A DNA stretch of 42,147 nucleotides from Candidatus Stygibacter australis (GCA_030765845.1 JAVCDJ010000235.1:1-42147), one strand, 5' to 3'; shown: positions 26,991 to 37,006, counted from the first letter of the stretch. The notes: generated from the sequence alone by a model not told the origin. Program-made: numbers and translations.

Positions 26991-28346
26991 TTATATATCC
27001 GATGATTTTTTCATCGCGTTGATCTGTTTCCATAAAAATAATATTGTGATGATTACGGAGAAGTAATCAGAAATTGGATGTGCCATCCAGGCACCATTAA
27101 TGCCCATATACTTAGGTAATATCAGCAGCAGGGGGATGAGTATAAGCAATTGTCTGCTGACAGATAAAATGAAAGATGGCAGGGGCTTATTGATCGCCTG
27201 AAAGAAAGTAGCACCTACAACCTGAAATCCTATCACAAAAGTGCCTGCAAACATTATGCGGATACCATGAGCTGCCATCTCTATCAATTCAGCATCAGTG
27301 GTAAAAATGCTTATAATAAGCCGAGGAAAAAGCATCACAATGGCAAAGGCAGTTAATGAAATGAAGGACGCTCTAATGGAAGATAATTTCCAGGCTTCAA
27401 TTACTTTCTCAGTTCGTTTTGCGCCAAAATTGAAGCCTACTATCGGCTGCATACCCTGGGCAATTCCCACTACCGGCATAAAAGTAAAATGCAGAAAACG
27501 GAACATCACTCCGGCTGATGCCAGAGCCAGTGCACCTCCATAGAACCTGAGAACATTATTGAAAATGATCATCATCAAAGAACCAGCAGTATTCCTCAGG
27601 AATGATGCTACCCCAATTTTAACGATATTTTTTACGATAGAAAAATTGAATTCCCGAAACCCGAATTTATAAAGTAGAGCACTCCTGGGACTCTTAAAAT
27701 AGATATATTGATACACAGTTTGAAAAATCTGGGCAGTTACAGTAGCAATTGCTACTCCCTTCACGCCCATTTTGAATACCAGAATAAAAACAGCATCGAG
27801 AATAATATTGAGACCTGCCCCAGAGACCATGGAGATCATGGCGATCTTTGCCTGTCCTTCAGAGCGGATGATATTATTACCGGTCATGGCTGCAATTTGA
27901 AAAGTGGCACCCAGCATAATGATCCGCAGATATTGGCGTGAAAGAGGTAGAACTTCCGGACTGGCTCCAAACAAGATTATCACTTTGTCGAGGAATATTT
28001 GCAGGATGATAGTAAAAAATAAACCCAAAAAGAGAGCTATGAGCAGGGAATTATGGAAGATTCGGTTTGCTTTTTCCGGATTTTTCTCGCCCAGACTGAT
28101 TGAGATCAAGGCTGCTGAGCCTATCCCGTTCATGATCCCAAATCCCATCACGATCATTTGCATGGGAAAGGCTACAGTAAGGGCGGCAATGGCATTTGTA
28201 CCTACGAACCGACCCACAAAGATCGTATCCACCAGGTTATACATCGCCATCACGAACATGCCCACCATTGCCGGGATTGCCAGCTTCCAGTGCAGTCTAC
28301 CGATATTTTCATCAGCTAATATATGTTTTCTTTCAATTTCTTCCAT
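26991..28346 (-). CDS. MATE family efflux transporter
   Basis: About 451 residues with twelve predicted TM segments in two homologous halves, the MatE (NorM/DinF-like) architecture. Typical segments are LHWKLAIPAMVGMFVMAMYN, VDTIFVGRFVGTNAIAALTV and QGMQPIVGFNFGAKR. These transporters export cationic drugs or metabolites using Na+ or H+ gradients. The frame is open from 28382, but I chose the internal ATG at 28346: AGGGATGG sits 6 nt upstream and the protein then starts MEEIERKHILADENIGRL, common for the family. It is upstream of the GH38 gene in the same direction. Confidence 0.9.
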   Translation of the reverse strand: MEEIERKHILADENIGRLHWKLAIPAMVGMFVMAMYNLVDTIFVGRFVGTNAIAALTVAFPMQMIVMGFGIMNGIGSAALISISLGEKNPEKANRIFHNSLLIALFLGLFFTIILQIFLDKVIILFGASPEVLPLSRQYLRIIMLGATFQIAAMTGNNIIRSEGQAKIAMISMVSGAGLNIILDAVFILVFKMGVKGVAIATVTAQIFQTVYQYIYFKSPRSALLYKFGFREFNFSIVKNIVKIGVASFLRNTAGSLMMIIFNNVLRFYGGALALASAGVMFRFLHFTFMPVVGIAQGMQPIVGFNFGAKRTEKVIEAWKLSSIRASFISLTAFAIVMLFPRLIISIFTTDAELIEMAAHGIRIMFAGTFVIGFQVVGATFFQAINKPLPSFILSVSRQLLILIPLLLILPKYMGINGAWMAHPISDYFSVIITILFLWKQINAMKKSSDI

Positions 28347-28452
28347 TAGAAACCATCCCTGTTGATGCCCCAGCTTTGTCAATTAAATCATCGTGTAATT
28401 GGAGTAGAAATATTCAGTTTTTCATAGTAAATTATTTATTATTAAATAGAGT

Positions 28453-28486
28453 AAAAAAAATGCCCGGCAGAGAAATGCCGGGCATT
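28453..28486 (-). terminator. Intrinsic terminator of the tldD-pmbA operon
   Basis: A perfect 11-bp stem AATGCCCGGCA/TGCCGGGCATT (28459-28469 and 28476-28486) with a 6-nt loop. It is followed on the minus strand by a run of eight T. It lies 19 bp after the pmbA stop. Confidence 0.92.
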
Positions 28487-28504
28487 ATGAAATAGATTTT
28501 TCTA

Positions 28505-29791
28505 CTAAAACGAAGTAGTATCTACGAAATTAAAATCTTTAACCAGGAAGGTTGGTACTTTGCACCAGGTTTCAATAAGTTCGCTGGGTCCAGAGGCTAT
28601 AATGCGCCTGGTGACATCATGAAGTATCTCATTCCAGCGGAAATTATTAACTGAACTCACTATTTTGCCATCCTCAAAATAAAGTACTCCATCACGGGTA
28701 AGTCCAGTTTGAGTACCTTCTTTGCGGTCTATATTGCGGATATACCATAAATTATTAAGGATTACACCACGAGGTACCATTTTCATCATTTCTGCTTCAG
28801 TTGCATTTCCACCCTCTATCAATATGTTGTAAGGGCTATTAGGCTTGGAATTGGTCTTTTGTGCATACCAGCGGGAAGTGAACATATTCTCTATCACACC
28901 ATTCTTTATCCAGTCAATATTTTCTGTAGCCAGTCCTTCACCAGTAAATGGAGGAGCTGAAAGTCCGGGTACATCAAGAACAGATTTCAATGTAAAATCA
29001 TCACCAAAGAACTTTTTGCCTAATTGTCCTGAATATGGTGAAACACCTTCATCAGCACTACGTCTATCCAGCATCCAGAATAAGTATACAAACCAGTCAG
29101 CAACAGCCTGGGGACGCAAAATAACTGAAATCTTTCCAGGCTCAATGGGTTTGGGATCTGTCAGGCTGTCAAACTGAGTATTTAATTGAGCTATTATCTT
29201 ATCTACATCAAAATCTTTATAATCCAGCATGGAGCGATTGATCTTAGTTTCCACACCACCTTTTTTCATGGTCATGGAATGAGAAAAACTGGTAGATCTA
29301 TGGAATCCTTCAAAACCATTTTTGGTATATAAACTGTAAGAAGCTGCATCCTTTTCCGTCATACCAGATACTTTAGCATCTTTACTCACGGCATTTTTGA
29401 CGCATTTTTCTACTACATCAACTAGATCTGCGGAACTGAGATTTTCGGTAGCTTCAGAAAAATTATCCGTTACAGGTAATTCTTTTGCTGCTTCGGAAGT
29501 TACATATTCCGGGTCAGGCTGATTGCGTTTGGCAATAGTTTCTGCGGTTTCTATCAAATAGGCAAGTCCCTGCTCTGAAGTATCATTTACCGAAGCTGAG
29601 CCGGTTTGGGCATCAAAGGCTACTGAAAGAGAAATCCCATCTGAATCACCGGAAATATGCTGGGTGATCCCGTTCTGGGCAAACCTTGTGCGGGTATGAT
29701 TAGCGCTGCGGATGGAAAATGACCAGTCATGTGCCTGACAGTTTTTTCTAATATAATCAGCAGCTTTCTGCATTGTTTTATAGTCTATCAT
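28505..29791 (-). CDS. pmbA: TldE/PmbA-like metalloprotease subunit
   Basis: 428 residues, PmbA/TldE family. The N-terminal part carries the family's beta segment (TRFAQNGITQHISGDSDGISLSV). The C-terminal barrel lacks HExxxH, as expected for the TldE partner, and shows the family stretches VILRPQAVADWF, LIEGGNATEAEMMKMVPRG and TGLTRDGVLYFEDGKI. With TldD it forms a heterodimeric peptidase that degrades unfolded peptides or matures small modified peptides. The ATG overlaps the tldD stop (ATGA) behind GGAGG, so translation is coupled. No peptide precursor gene is evident nearby. Confidence 0.9.
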   Translation of the reverse strand: MIDYKTMQKAADYIRKNCQAHDWSFSIRSANHTRTRFAQNGITQHISGDSDGISLSVAFDAQTGSASVNDTSEQGLAYLIETAETIAKRNQPDPEYVTSEAAKELPVTDNFSEATENLSSADLVDVVEKCVKNAVSKDAKVSGMTEKDAASYSLYTKNGFEGFHRSTSFSHSMTMKKGGVETKINRSMLDYKDFDVDKIIAQLNTQFDSLTDPKPIEPGKISVILRPQAVADWFVYLFWMLDRRSADEGVSPYSGQLGKKFFGDDFTLKSVLDVPGLSAPPFTGEGLATENIDWIKNGVIENMFTSRWYAQKTNSKPNSPYNILIEGGNATEAEMMKMVPRGVILNNLWYIRNIDRKEGTQTGLTRDGVLYFEDGKIVSSVNNFRWNEILHDVTRRIIASGPSELIETWCKVPTFLVKDFNFVDTTSF

Positions 29792-31233
29792 TTTGAACCT
29801 CCCACTGTGATATTGCGGAATCTGGTGAGACTGGCACCATGGGTCATTCTACCACGCTGTCCCGGTTGTCCCTTGCCACAATTATTAACTCCGAAACTGC
29901 GGAAGAACCTCTCATCACAAATGGCATCTACGCTATTCCAGAATTCTGGATTATTACTGCGATAAATAACTTTCTTAAGCATTTTATGTTTTTTGCCGTT
30001 CTTGATCTCCCAGAATAGATCACCACCAAACTGGAAATTTACCCGATGCTGATCAATGGAAAAGGAGCCTTGACCTTCTATGTAGATAGCATTTTCTGTG
30101 TCAGATATCAGTTCCTGCGGAGTAAGTGGTTTTTTCCCTGGTTCAAGATACAGATTTGGTATCCGGTTGATCGGGAAATCATAGTAGTTAGTTGCCCGGT
30201 TGCAACCTCGTGACATATCAAGTCCGATAATTGGTGCAGTTGCTCGGGTTGTGCCATATTCATTTAAAATACCGTCTTTGACAATATACCACTTTTGATT
30301 AGGAACTCCATCATCATCATAACCGGCAGTAGCTAATCCGCCCTCTAAGGTATTATCACCCAGGAAGTTAACAATTGATGAGCCATACTGATAAGTTTTA
30401 AGTTTTTCTGGTGTGGCAAATGAAATCCCGGCAAAATCAGCTTCCCAGCCCAGCACGCGGTCAAGCTCAGTGGGATGACCTACTGATTCGTGCATGGTGA
30501 GTCCCAGATGAATGGGATCCAAAAGCAGGTCGCGTTTTTTTTCTTCTGTGAGAACTTCTGCTTCCAGTTTCATAATTGCTTCTTCAGCTACACGCGGAGC
30601 CTCATTAAGGAGATTTAAACCAAGTACATATTCCCAGCCACCTGCATAACCACCAAGATTAAAACTCCTGGACTGAGAATCATTATTTCCCACGGCATTT
30701 GCAGTAAAGGTGGGATATACAAAAGTAGTAGAAATATCGAGATTAGTACCGAGAGTGGAGGCAAAGAGCTTTTCATCCTTTTGGGCTTCAAACATAAATG
30801 TTGCCACCTTGACCTTGTCAAAATTCAATAAAGTCTTATTAACTTCCAGCATCAGATCAATTTTGTCATTAAGATCAACACAAAATGGATCAATTGTAAG
30901 CGGAGTACGGTAGGTATCGATATATGCCCGTTCGGTAGCAAGCTTCAATCCCTTGCCATAAGGCACACGAACGCTTTGCTGCGCTATCTCAAAAGCTTTG
31001 CGCACAGTAGATTTCACTGCATCTGCAGTAAATACATTGGAGTGGGCAAATCCCCAGGCTCCGTTTTTGAACACTCTGATACCATAACCATGAGTCAAGC
31101 TGTTTGAAGTGTTTTTTAAACTTAAATTGCGCAGGTAAATGAATTCCCGCCTGGTTTTCTGAACACGAATATCAGCATAGTCTGCACCCAGACTTACTGC
31201 CGCATTCATTGCTACATCAAGTAAATGTCTCAC
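29788..31233 (-). CDS. tldD: TldD-like metalloprotease
   Basis: 481 residues, TldD family. The zinc site is the HExxxH motif HESVGHPTELDR (H248, E249, H253), with a likely third ligand in the Cys-containing SFGVNNCGKGQPGQ near the C-terminus. The N-terminal domain (ADYADIRVQKTRREFIYLRN, GYGIRVFKNGAWGFAHSN) and VRKAFEIAQQS match the family. It starts with GTG, 4 nt after AGGAGG. It works with the PmbA-like protein encoded next (4-bp overlap) as an ATP-independent peptidase. Both are full-length. Confidence 0.95.
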   Translation of the reverse strand: MRHLLDVAMNAAVSLGADYADIRVQKTRREFIYLRNLSLKNTSNSLTHGYGIRVFKNGAWGFAHSNVFTADAVKSTVRKAFEIAQQSVRVPYGKGLKLATERAYIDTYRTPLTIDPFCVDLNDKIDLMLEVNKTLLNFDKVKVATFMFEAQKDEKLFASTLGTNLDISTTFVYPTFTANAVGNNDSQSRSFNLGGYAGGWEYVLGLNLLNEAPRVAEEAIMKLEAEVLTEEKKRDLLLDPIHLGLTMHESVGHPTELDRVLGWEADFAGISFATPEKLKTYQYGSSIVNFLGDNTLEGGLATAGYDDDGVPNQKWYIVKDGILNEYGTTRATAPIIGLDMSRGCNRATNYYDFPINRIPNLYLEPGKKPLTPQELISDTENAIYIEGQGSFSIDQHRVNFQFGGDLFWEIKNGKKHKMLKKVIYRSNNPEFWNSVDAICDERFFRSFGVNNCGKGQPGQRGRMTHGASLTRFRNITVGGSK

Positions 31234-31949
31234 ATTACCTCCTGATCTATTTATTAAAAATCTATCTCATTATATTCTTCATTTATGAATTACTCTTTTT
31301 CAAAAACAAAATTTGTCAACCCCTGAAAATAAATCAACCTAAAATTGCAATTACCTGAATTACACCCTTGGTATAATATAATATTGCCGGGACGATGGGT
31401 AAGAAGTAATTATTGGAAGAAAAAGCACTTTCCAATTGCAAACAAGTGTAATAATAATGGTCTGCAAGTCACAAATCACATAAATCAAGCCACAGGGAAC
31501 CCACTGTAGAGGTACTGAGAGATACCAGATGGTGAATTATAGATCGTAAAATATTGATATTAAGTAATTAATGAAGATAATGCGGAGAAAATCTGCATTT
31601 TTTTGCATAAATGCAGTTATGAAGATCAAAAAGTTTGATTTCAAAACAAACAGAGGAAATAATAATAACTATGAATTATTCTGGTTTGCAGTTGTTCGCC
31701 TATGTGTTTGTCCTGATTCTCTGGAGGTTGTCCTGCCTGATGTTTAATAAAGAAGAGGAAGAAGCGGAGGTACTGAATGGGAGATAACGGTCGTTATTTG
31801 CGCCTTACCTGGGAATACCCGGCGGTGCACATGCACTTAGCAGTATGAATTTATTTATTCCGGGGGGATGCGTGATAAATTTAAAAACTTGACTGGAAAT
31901 TGGTGCCCGGAAAGAAGTAATCTTTTGAAAAAGTTGTTAAGAGGTATCA
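31234..31949. other. Gene-poor interval between tldD and glyQ
   Basis: 716 bp between divergent genes. It holds a degenerate copy of the ACCCACAGGGA array at about 31488-31522. There is a 38-codon ORF at 31671-31787 with one hydrophobic segment and an acidic tail. A short overlapping ORF starts at 31777 and contains the palindrome-like GTGCACATGCAC. A G6 run is at 31862-31867. No tRNA or T-box structure was recognised. The glyQ ribosome site AGAGG lies at its end. I see nothing else. Confidence 0.5.
31488..31522. repeat. Degenerate copy of the 11-bp tandem repeat
   Basis: Reads as three diverged units (GCCACAGGGA, ACCCACTGTAGA, GGTACTGAGAGA) that align in order with the array at 7289-7321. 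The shared 14-mer CCACAGGGAACCCA is exact in both places. Confidence 0.6.
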
Positions 31950-32813
31950 ATGAATTTCCAGGATATAATATTAACTTTACAGCAGTTCTGGGCTGAAAAG
32001 GGTTGTAATATTATTCAACCTTATGATGAGAATGTGGGAGCGGGTACATTTCATCCCGAGACATTTTTTGGGGCATTGGGCAGCAAACCCGCATCCATTG
32101 CCTATGTTCAGCCGTGCCGTCGTCCCAAAGACGGGCGTTATGGTGAAAACCCTAACAGGTTACAGCATTATTATCAGTTTCAAGTAATAATAAAACCATC
32201 ACCAGATGATATCCAGACACTATACCTGGAAAGTTTGGAGGCAATCGGCATCGATACAGCACATCATGATATCCGGTTTGTGGAAGATGACTGGGAATCA
32301 CCTACACTGGGAGCCTGGGGGCTGGGCTGGGAAGTGTGGCTGGATGGTATGGAAATCAGTCAGTTTACCTATTTTCAGCAGGTAGGCGGATTGGAGTGTT
32401 TTCCGATCAGTGTAGAACTTACTTATGGTCTGGAAAGACTGGCAATCTATATTCAGGATGTAAATGATTTCAAAGAGCTTAAATATAATGATACAACGAG
32501 TTATGGAGAGTTATTTTTTCATCGTGAAGTGGAATTCAGCGAATATAATTTTAAGGCAGCCAATGTAGATATCCTGTTTAAGCATTTTGATGACCATGAG
32601 CAGATAGCAGGTGAATTATTAACCAGAAAGCTTGTATTTCCCGCTTATGATCATTTGCTAAAGTGTTCACATACCTTTAATCTGCTGGATGCACGGGGTG
32701 TGATCAGTGTTACTGAACGCGCAGCCTATATCGGCAGGATCAGAACCATGGCAAAAAGCTGTGCAACTTTATATGTGGCAAAATACTGTCAGTCAGACAA
32801 ACTGGAAAAATAA
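31950..32813 (+). CDS. glyQ: Glycyl-tRNA synthetase alpha subunit
   Basis: 287 residues, full-length catalytic alpha subunit of the bacterial alpha2beta2 glycyl-tRNA synthetase. Conserved stretches are the N-terminal [52 protein letters not shown] (motif 2 region), [11 protein letters not shown], and [20 protein letters not shown] with [10 protein letters not shown] (motif 3 region). It charges tRNA-Gly together with GlyS. The ATG follows AGAGG. glyS, usually adjacent, is absent here: the next genes are an ABC exporter pair starting 13 bp downstream. Confidence 0.97.
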   Translation: MNFQDIILTLQQFWAEKGCNIIQPYDENVGAGTFHPETFFGALGSKPASIAYVQPCRRPKDGRYGENPNRLQHYYQFQVIIKPSPDDIQTLYLESLEAIGIDTAHHDIRFVEDDWESPTLGAWGLGWEVWLDGMEISQFTYFQQVGGLECFPISVELTYGLERLAIYIQDVNDFKELKYNDTTSYGELFFHREVEFSEYNFKAANVDILFKHFDDHEQIAGELLTRKLVFPAYDHLLKCSHTFNLLDARGVISVTERAAYIGRIRTMAKSCATLYVAKYCQSDKLEK

Positions 32814-32826
32814 ATAATCCTTTAAT

Positions 32827-34578
32827 ATGAAGATATTCTGGCGCGTATTTCCCATTCTCAAGAAGAATGCCCTGCCAATTCTGCTGGGATTATTTCTTTT
32901 GATGGTGGTGGATATAGTTCAACTTTACATACCCAAGGTATTGCAGATAGCCATTGATAAATTATCTGACCCGGGTTTTGTACGCGCAAATCTGGTTAAA
33001 TATGCCTTGATCATTGCCGGATTATCATTTTTGATGGCATTATTGCGTCGGTTGTGGCGCTTGGCTTTGATAGGTTCATCATTGCGATTGAGCCGTGATC
33101 TGCGTCAGATGTATTATGATCATCTACTGAAATTATCTCAGAATTTTTATAACCGGTCTCATACCGGAGATTTAATGGCTTATGCCATAAATGACCTGAA
33201 TGCGGTGCGAATGCTGTTTGGTTTTGGATTTGTGATCCTTGTAGAGATATGTTTCTTTTCGGTGGTGACCTTTATCTTTATGACTGATATCAATCTAAAA
33301 TTGACTCTTTTAGCTGTGACTCCGCTACCCATTCTTACATTGGTGATCACAATCTTTGGTCAGAAAATACATCATCGTTTCCGGCATGTGCAGCGGATAT
33401 TTGCCAATATGAGCGGCAGGGTGCAGGAGAGTATTTCCGGGATACGTGTAATCAAAGCATTTGTGCAGGAAGAAGCGGAGCGTGACAAGATATCGGAAGT
33501 ATCTTATGATTATGTAAAAAATAATATAGCACTGGTAAAATTATCAGCGATATTCCATCCATCCTTTGGATTCATAATTGGGATTTCAATGGGGATCGTA
33601 ATAATATTTGGTGGGATAAACGTGATCCAGGGTGAGATCACGATTGGTGAATTTGTAGCATTTTCCACTTATCTGGGTATGTTTGCCTGGCCAGTAATGG
33701 CAATTGGCATGGCAATCAATCTATATCAGCGTGGCAAGGCTTCCATGTTGAGGCTAAATTCCATTTTTGATATTCAGCCTGCAATAATCGATGATGAAAG
33801 AACAGATAGCAGCTTGAAGGGAGTAGAAGGTAGTTTGAAACTCAGTAATCTGAAATTCAAATATTCTGAAGAGTCACCTGAAATTTTTGATGATGTTAAT
33901 CTGGAATTGAACCAGGGAGAAACACTGGCGATTGTAGGCAGAACCGGTTGCGGGAAAACCACCTTAATAGATTTGATAACGAGAGTTTATAATCCTCAGG
34001 AAAATTCTGTGTTCATAGGTGGGCATGAGATTTATAAAATACCTTTGGATCTATTGCGTAAAACGATCATAACTGTTCCCCAGGATATATTTTTGTTTTC
34101 GGATACAGTAGCAAATAACATCCGCTTAGGGAAACTGGATGCAGATGATATTGAGGTGGAAAGAGTAGCGAAACTTGCCCAGGTGCATGAAGAGATTTTA
34201 GGTTTTGAAAAAGGTTATGAAACCGAAGTGGGTGAGAGAGGCGTAACGCTTTCCGGAGGTCAAAAGCAGCGGATAGCTATTGCCCGGGCAATCTTATCTG
34301 ATGCTGAAATACTGGTTTTTGATGACTCACTTTCGGCAGTGGATACTCAGACAGAGAAGCAGCTTCTGGAAAACCTGATCAAAGTAAGAAAAGGGAAAAC
34401 TACCATAATAATCGCTCATCGAATCTCTTCTTTACAGCATGCAGATAAGATCATCGTGCTGGATGAAGGAAAAATCGTGGAAAGCGGGAAACATAGCGAA
34501 TTGCTGCAGGAAGGTAAATTGTATTACAATTTGTGGGAAAAGCAGCAATTACAAGAAAAACTGGAGTCCAGGGACTAA
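32827..34578 (+). CDS. ABC exporter half-transporter, degenerate-site subunit
   Basis: 583 residues: six TM segments (~1-315) fused to an ATPase domain (~335-583). Walker A is GRTGCGKTT (~371-379), Q-loop VPQDIFLFS, intact signature LSGGQ (475-479), and switch His in IIIAHRIS. The Walker B reads VFDDS (D499-D500), so the catalytic Glu is Asp. That substitution, with the mirror-image changes in the next gene, matches heterodimeric exporters with one degenerate ATP site (TM287/288 and BmrC/BmrD type). The stop overlaps the next start (TAATG). Substrate unknown; lipids or drugs are typical of this group. Confidence 0.93.
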   Translation: MKIFWRVFPILKKNALPILLGLFLLMVVDIVQLYIPKVLQIAIDKLSDPGFVRANLVKYALIIAGLSFLMALLRRLWRLALIGSSLRLSRDLRQMYYDHLLKLSQNFYNRSHTGDLMAYAINDLNAVRMLFGFGFVILVEICFFSVVTFIFMTDINLKLTLLAVTPLPILTLVITIFGQKIHHRFRHVQRIFANMSGRVQESISGIRVIKAFVQEEAERDKISEVSYDYVKNNIALVKLSAIFHPSFGFIIGISMGIVIIFGGINVIQGEITIGEFVAFSTYLGMFAWPVMAIGMAINLYQRGKASMLRLNSIFDIQPAIIDDERTDSSLKGVEGSLKLSNLKFKYSEESPEIFDDVNLELNQGETLAIVGRTGCGKTTLIDLITRVYNPQENSVFIGGHEIYKIPLDLLRKTIITVPQDIFLFSDTVANNIRLGKLDADDIEVERVAKLAQVHEEILGFEKGYETEVGERGVTLSGGQKQRIAIARAILSDAEILVFDDSLSAVDTQTEKQLLENLIKVRKGKTTIIIAHRISSLQHADKIIVLDEGKIVESGKHSELLQEGKLYYNLWEKQQLQEKLESRD

Positions 34579-36689
34579 TGCCACGCCATAATTTTGATGT
34601 TAATGCCGATGATCTGCAGGGAAAGATCTATGATAGGGACCTTTTCAAGCGATTAGTAAGATATCTGAAACCGTATATGAAATATGTGGTTATCTCATTT
34701 ATCTTATTGGTCATTTTGGCATCCTGCACCTGGATAATTCCTGTGATCACCAAAACTATTGTGGATCGATATATAGTAAGTGACCGTAATTTGATAGAGT
34801 GCACCTCCAGCCAGCAGGCAGATGAGATCATCAAAGATAATCCAAGAGTGAAATTTGAGCAATATGACCAGTATTTGATCTATCAGGGTAATAAAGAGAA
34901 GTTTTTTACCAAAGATCAGATAGATAAATTTAAGCAGAGTACAAACTGGTGGAAAGACGTAGTTCTAGTCAATAATAGCGCTTTAGGAGTTCTACCAGAC
35001 AGTGTGAAAACTATTAAAGTCAGTATTGATAAATCTGCCATATTCAGAAGTTCATTTACCAAGCTTCAGCATAACTCTGACATTACAAATGAAAACCTTT
35101 CACTGTTACGTGAAGATGATATCAAAAATATCAAACATTTTGGGATCATATATCTGATTGTGATCACCGTGCAGCTGTTTGCTTCCTTCTTTCAGGTATT
35201 TTTTATCAATATCGCTGCCCAGCACGCTATGTTTGATCTGCGGATCGATCTCTTTGGTCATCTGGAAAAAATGCCAACTTCCTTTTTTGATAAAAATCCT
35301 GTGGGTAGGCTGGTAACTCGCGTGACCAATGACGTACGGACACTGGATGAGATGCTGGCTAATGGCTTGATCCAGATAATTCAGGATTTTGTGGTTGTGA
35401 TCGGGATCACTGTAACCATGTTCATCCTTTCCTGGCAATTGACTTTGGTCTGCATGATCATTGTGCCTATTGTGATATTTCTGCTGAAAATATTCCGTGA
35501 TAAAGTTCGAGTGGTTTATCGGGAAGTTCGCAAACGTACAGCTATCATCAATGCTACACTCTCAGAGGATATTTCGGGTATGAAGATCATAAAACTCTTT
35601 AATCTGCAATTACGCAAGCAAACCCAGTTCAAAGATAAAAATGATAAATTTCTGGATGCTTCTTTAAATGAGCTGAATCTTTATGCTGCTTTTAGACCTT
35701 TGATCTGGTCATTCAGCAGATTATCGGTGGCTATCATCCTTTGGTATGGTGGTGGACTGATACTCAAGGGTATCATTACTTTGGGAATATTTATGGCATT
35801 TCTAAGATATATGGAAAGATTTTTTAATCCGATAAACAGTATTGCTGAGCGTTTTAATATATTACAGGCGGCAATGAGCGGAGCTGAGAGGATCTTTGAC
35901 CTGATGGATCAGCCTTTGGAAGAGGAAGATATTGAATTTTCTAACGAAAAGCCTGATCTGGAAGGTAAGATAGATTTCCAGAACGTCTGGATGGCATATA
36001 ATGATGAGGACTGGATACTTAAAGACGTCTCTTTTTCGATCAAACCAGGAGAAAAAATTGCTTTAGTGGGGCATACCGGTTCTGGCAAGACCACTATTGT
36101 GAGTTTGCTTTCAAGACTATATCCCATTCAAAAGGGTGAGATTCTGATAGATGATAAACCCATCACCAGTCTCGCTATGCCGGATATCCGTTCCCAGATA
36201 GGAATAGTGCAGCAGGATGTATTTCTTTTTTCAGGTACAATCAGAGATAATATCAGTTTGAATAATAAGGATATATCCGATGATCGTTTACAGCAGGTAG
36301 CTCAGATGGTCAATGTGGATAGATTCATCGAGGGATTACCCCAGAAATATGATGAACCTGTGATGGAAAGAGGAGCTACTTTTTCTGTGGGACAAAGACA
36401 ATTGCTGGCTTTTGCAAGAGTTCTAGCTTATGATCCGGCAATTTTCATTCTGGATGAAGCTACTTCAAATATCGATACTGAAACTGAAATATTGATCCAG
36501 GATGCTCTTGGCAAAGTTATGGCTAATCGAACCTCGCTGATCATTGCTCACAGGCTTTCTACTATCAAGCATGTTGACAGGATCATCGTGCTGCATAAGG
36601 GTAAAATTGTAGAGATTGGCAGTCATGATGAACTTATATCTAATAAAGGTTTTTATTATGATCTATATCGGCTGCAATATGAACGCTGA
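34578..36689 (+). CDS. ABC exporter half-transporter, consensus-site subunit with extra loop
   Basis: 703 residues from the ATG at 34578, which shares a base with the previous stop. A GGAG lies about 12 nt upstream, and the open frame to 34533 lies inside the upstream gene. TM1 (~33-62) is followed by an unusual polar segment of ~110 residues (~70-180) before TM2, which should sit outside the membrane. The ATPase domain has Walker A GHTGSGKTT (498 onward), Walker B FILDEATSNID with catalytic E627, and the altered signature FSVGQ (602-606). Paired with the upstream subunit, the intact ATP site would use this Walker B with the partner's LSGGQ. Confidence 0.93.
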   Translation: MPRHNFDVNADDLQGKIYDRDLFKRLVRYLKPYMKYVVISFILLVILASCTWIIPVITKTIVDRYIVSDRNLIECTSSQQADEIIKDNPRVKFEQYDQYLIYQGNKEKFFTKDQIDKFKQSTNWWKDVVLVNNSALGVLPDSVKTIKVSIDKSAIFRSSFTKLQHNSDITNENLSLLREDDIKNIKHFGIIYLIVITVQLFASFFQVFFINIAAQHAMFDLRIDLFGHLEKMPTSFFDKNPVGRLVTRVTNDVRTLDEMLANGLIQIIQDFVVVIGITVTMFILSWQLTLVCMIIVPIVIFLLKIFRDKVRVVYREVRKRTAIINATLSEDISGMKIIKLFNLQLRKQTQFKDKNDKFLDASLNELNLYAAFRPLIWSFSRLSVAIILWYGGGLILKGIITLGIFMAFLRYMERFFNPINSIAERFNILQAAMSGAERIFDLMDQPLEEEDIEFSNEKPDLEGKIDFQNVWMAYNDEDWILKDVSFSIKPGEKIALVGHTGSGKTTIVSLLSRLYPIQKGEILIDDKPITSLAMPDIRSQIGIVQQDVFLFSGTIRDNISLNNKDISDDRLQQVAQMVNVDRFIEGLPQKYDEPVMERGATFSVGQRQLLAFARVLAYDPAIFILDEATSNIDTETEILIQDALGKVMANRTSLIIAHRLSTIKHVDRIIVLHKGKIVEIGSHDELISNKGFYYDLYRLQYER

Positions 36690-37006
36690 TAAACCGTAGG
36701 CGCAACTATCTTATTATAATTATTTATATTAGCCGGAATCGGTCATAATTTTGCCTGAAAATGGTCATCAGCAAATTTTTCTTGAAACCTGACAAAAAAA
36801 ATCAAGGGCTAAAAAGAGATTTATTCTAAGATTATTAAAAAATCATTGACAGATAACTATATATTTTATAGATAATTAATGTGATTTATCAGAAAGGTGC
36901 AATTATGTTAATCAAAAAAGAAATAATTTGGTATATTTATTGCTTTATATATTATTGAATTATATTGTAAAATAAGTGAATTTATAATAATGCAATAGGA
37001 GGAATA
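36690..37006. other. Intergenic region upstream of the LruC gene pair
   Basis: 317 bp, very A/T-rich, without a credible ORF. It holds the candidate promoter listed separately and, at its end, a strong ribosome site (AGGAGG) 5 nt before the lipoprotein start. No clear terminator follows the ABC operon. Confidence 0.6.
36846..36874 (+). promoter_or_regulatory. Candidate sigma-70-type promoter for the LruC genes
   Basis: Consensus -35 TTGACA (36846-36851), 17-nt spacer, then TAGATA (36869-36874) as a four-of-six -10. It lies about 130 bp before the start codon. Such matches arise by chance in A/T-rich DNA, so this is tentative. Confidence 0.4.

Noticed and set aside
28505-31233. TldD/PmbA pair as part of a RiPP (modified peptide) cluster
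   Set aside because: No small precursor ORF, modification enzyme or dedicated exporter adjoins it; the pair is a widespread housekeeping peptidase and has its own terminator.
31868-31996. 42-codon ORF overlapping the glyQ start, considered as a leader peptide or T-box substitute
   Set aside because: The G6 run is too close to the ATG to be a good ribosome site, the peptide has few Gly codons, and no terminator/antiterminator pair is visible.
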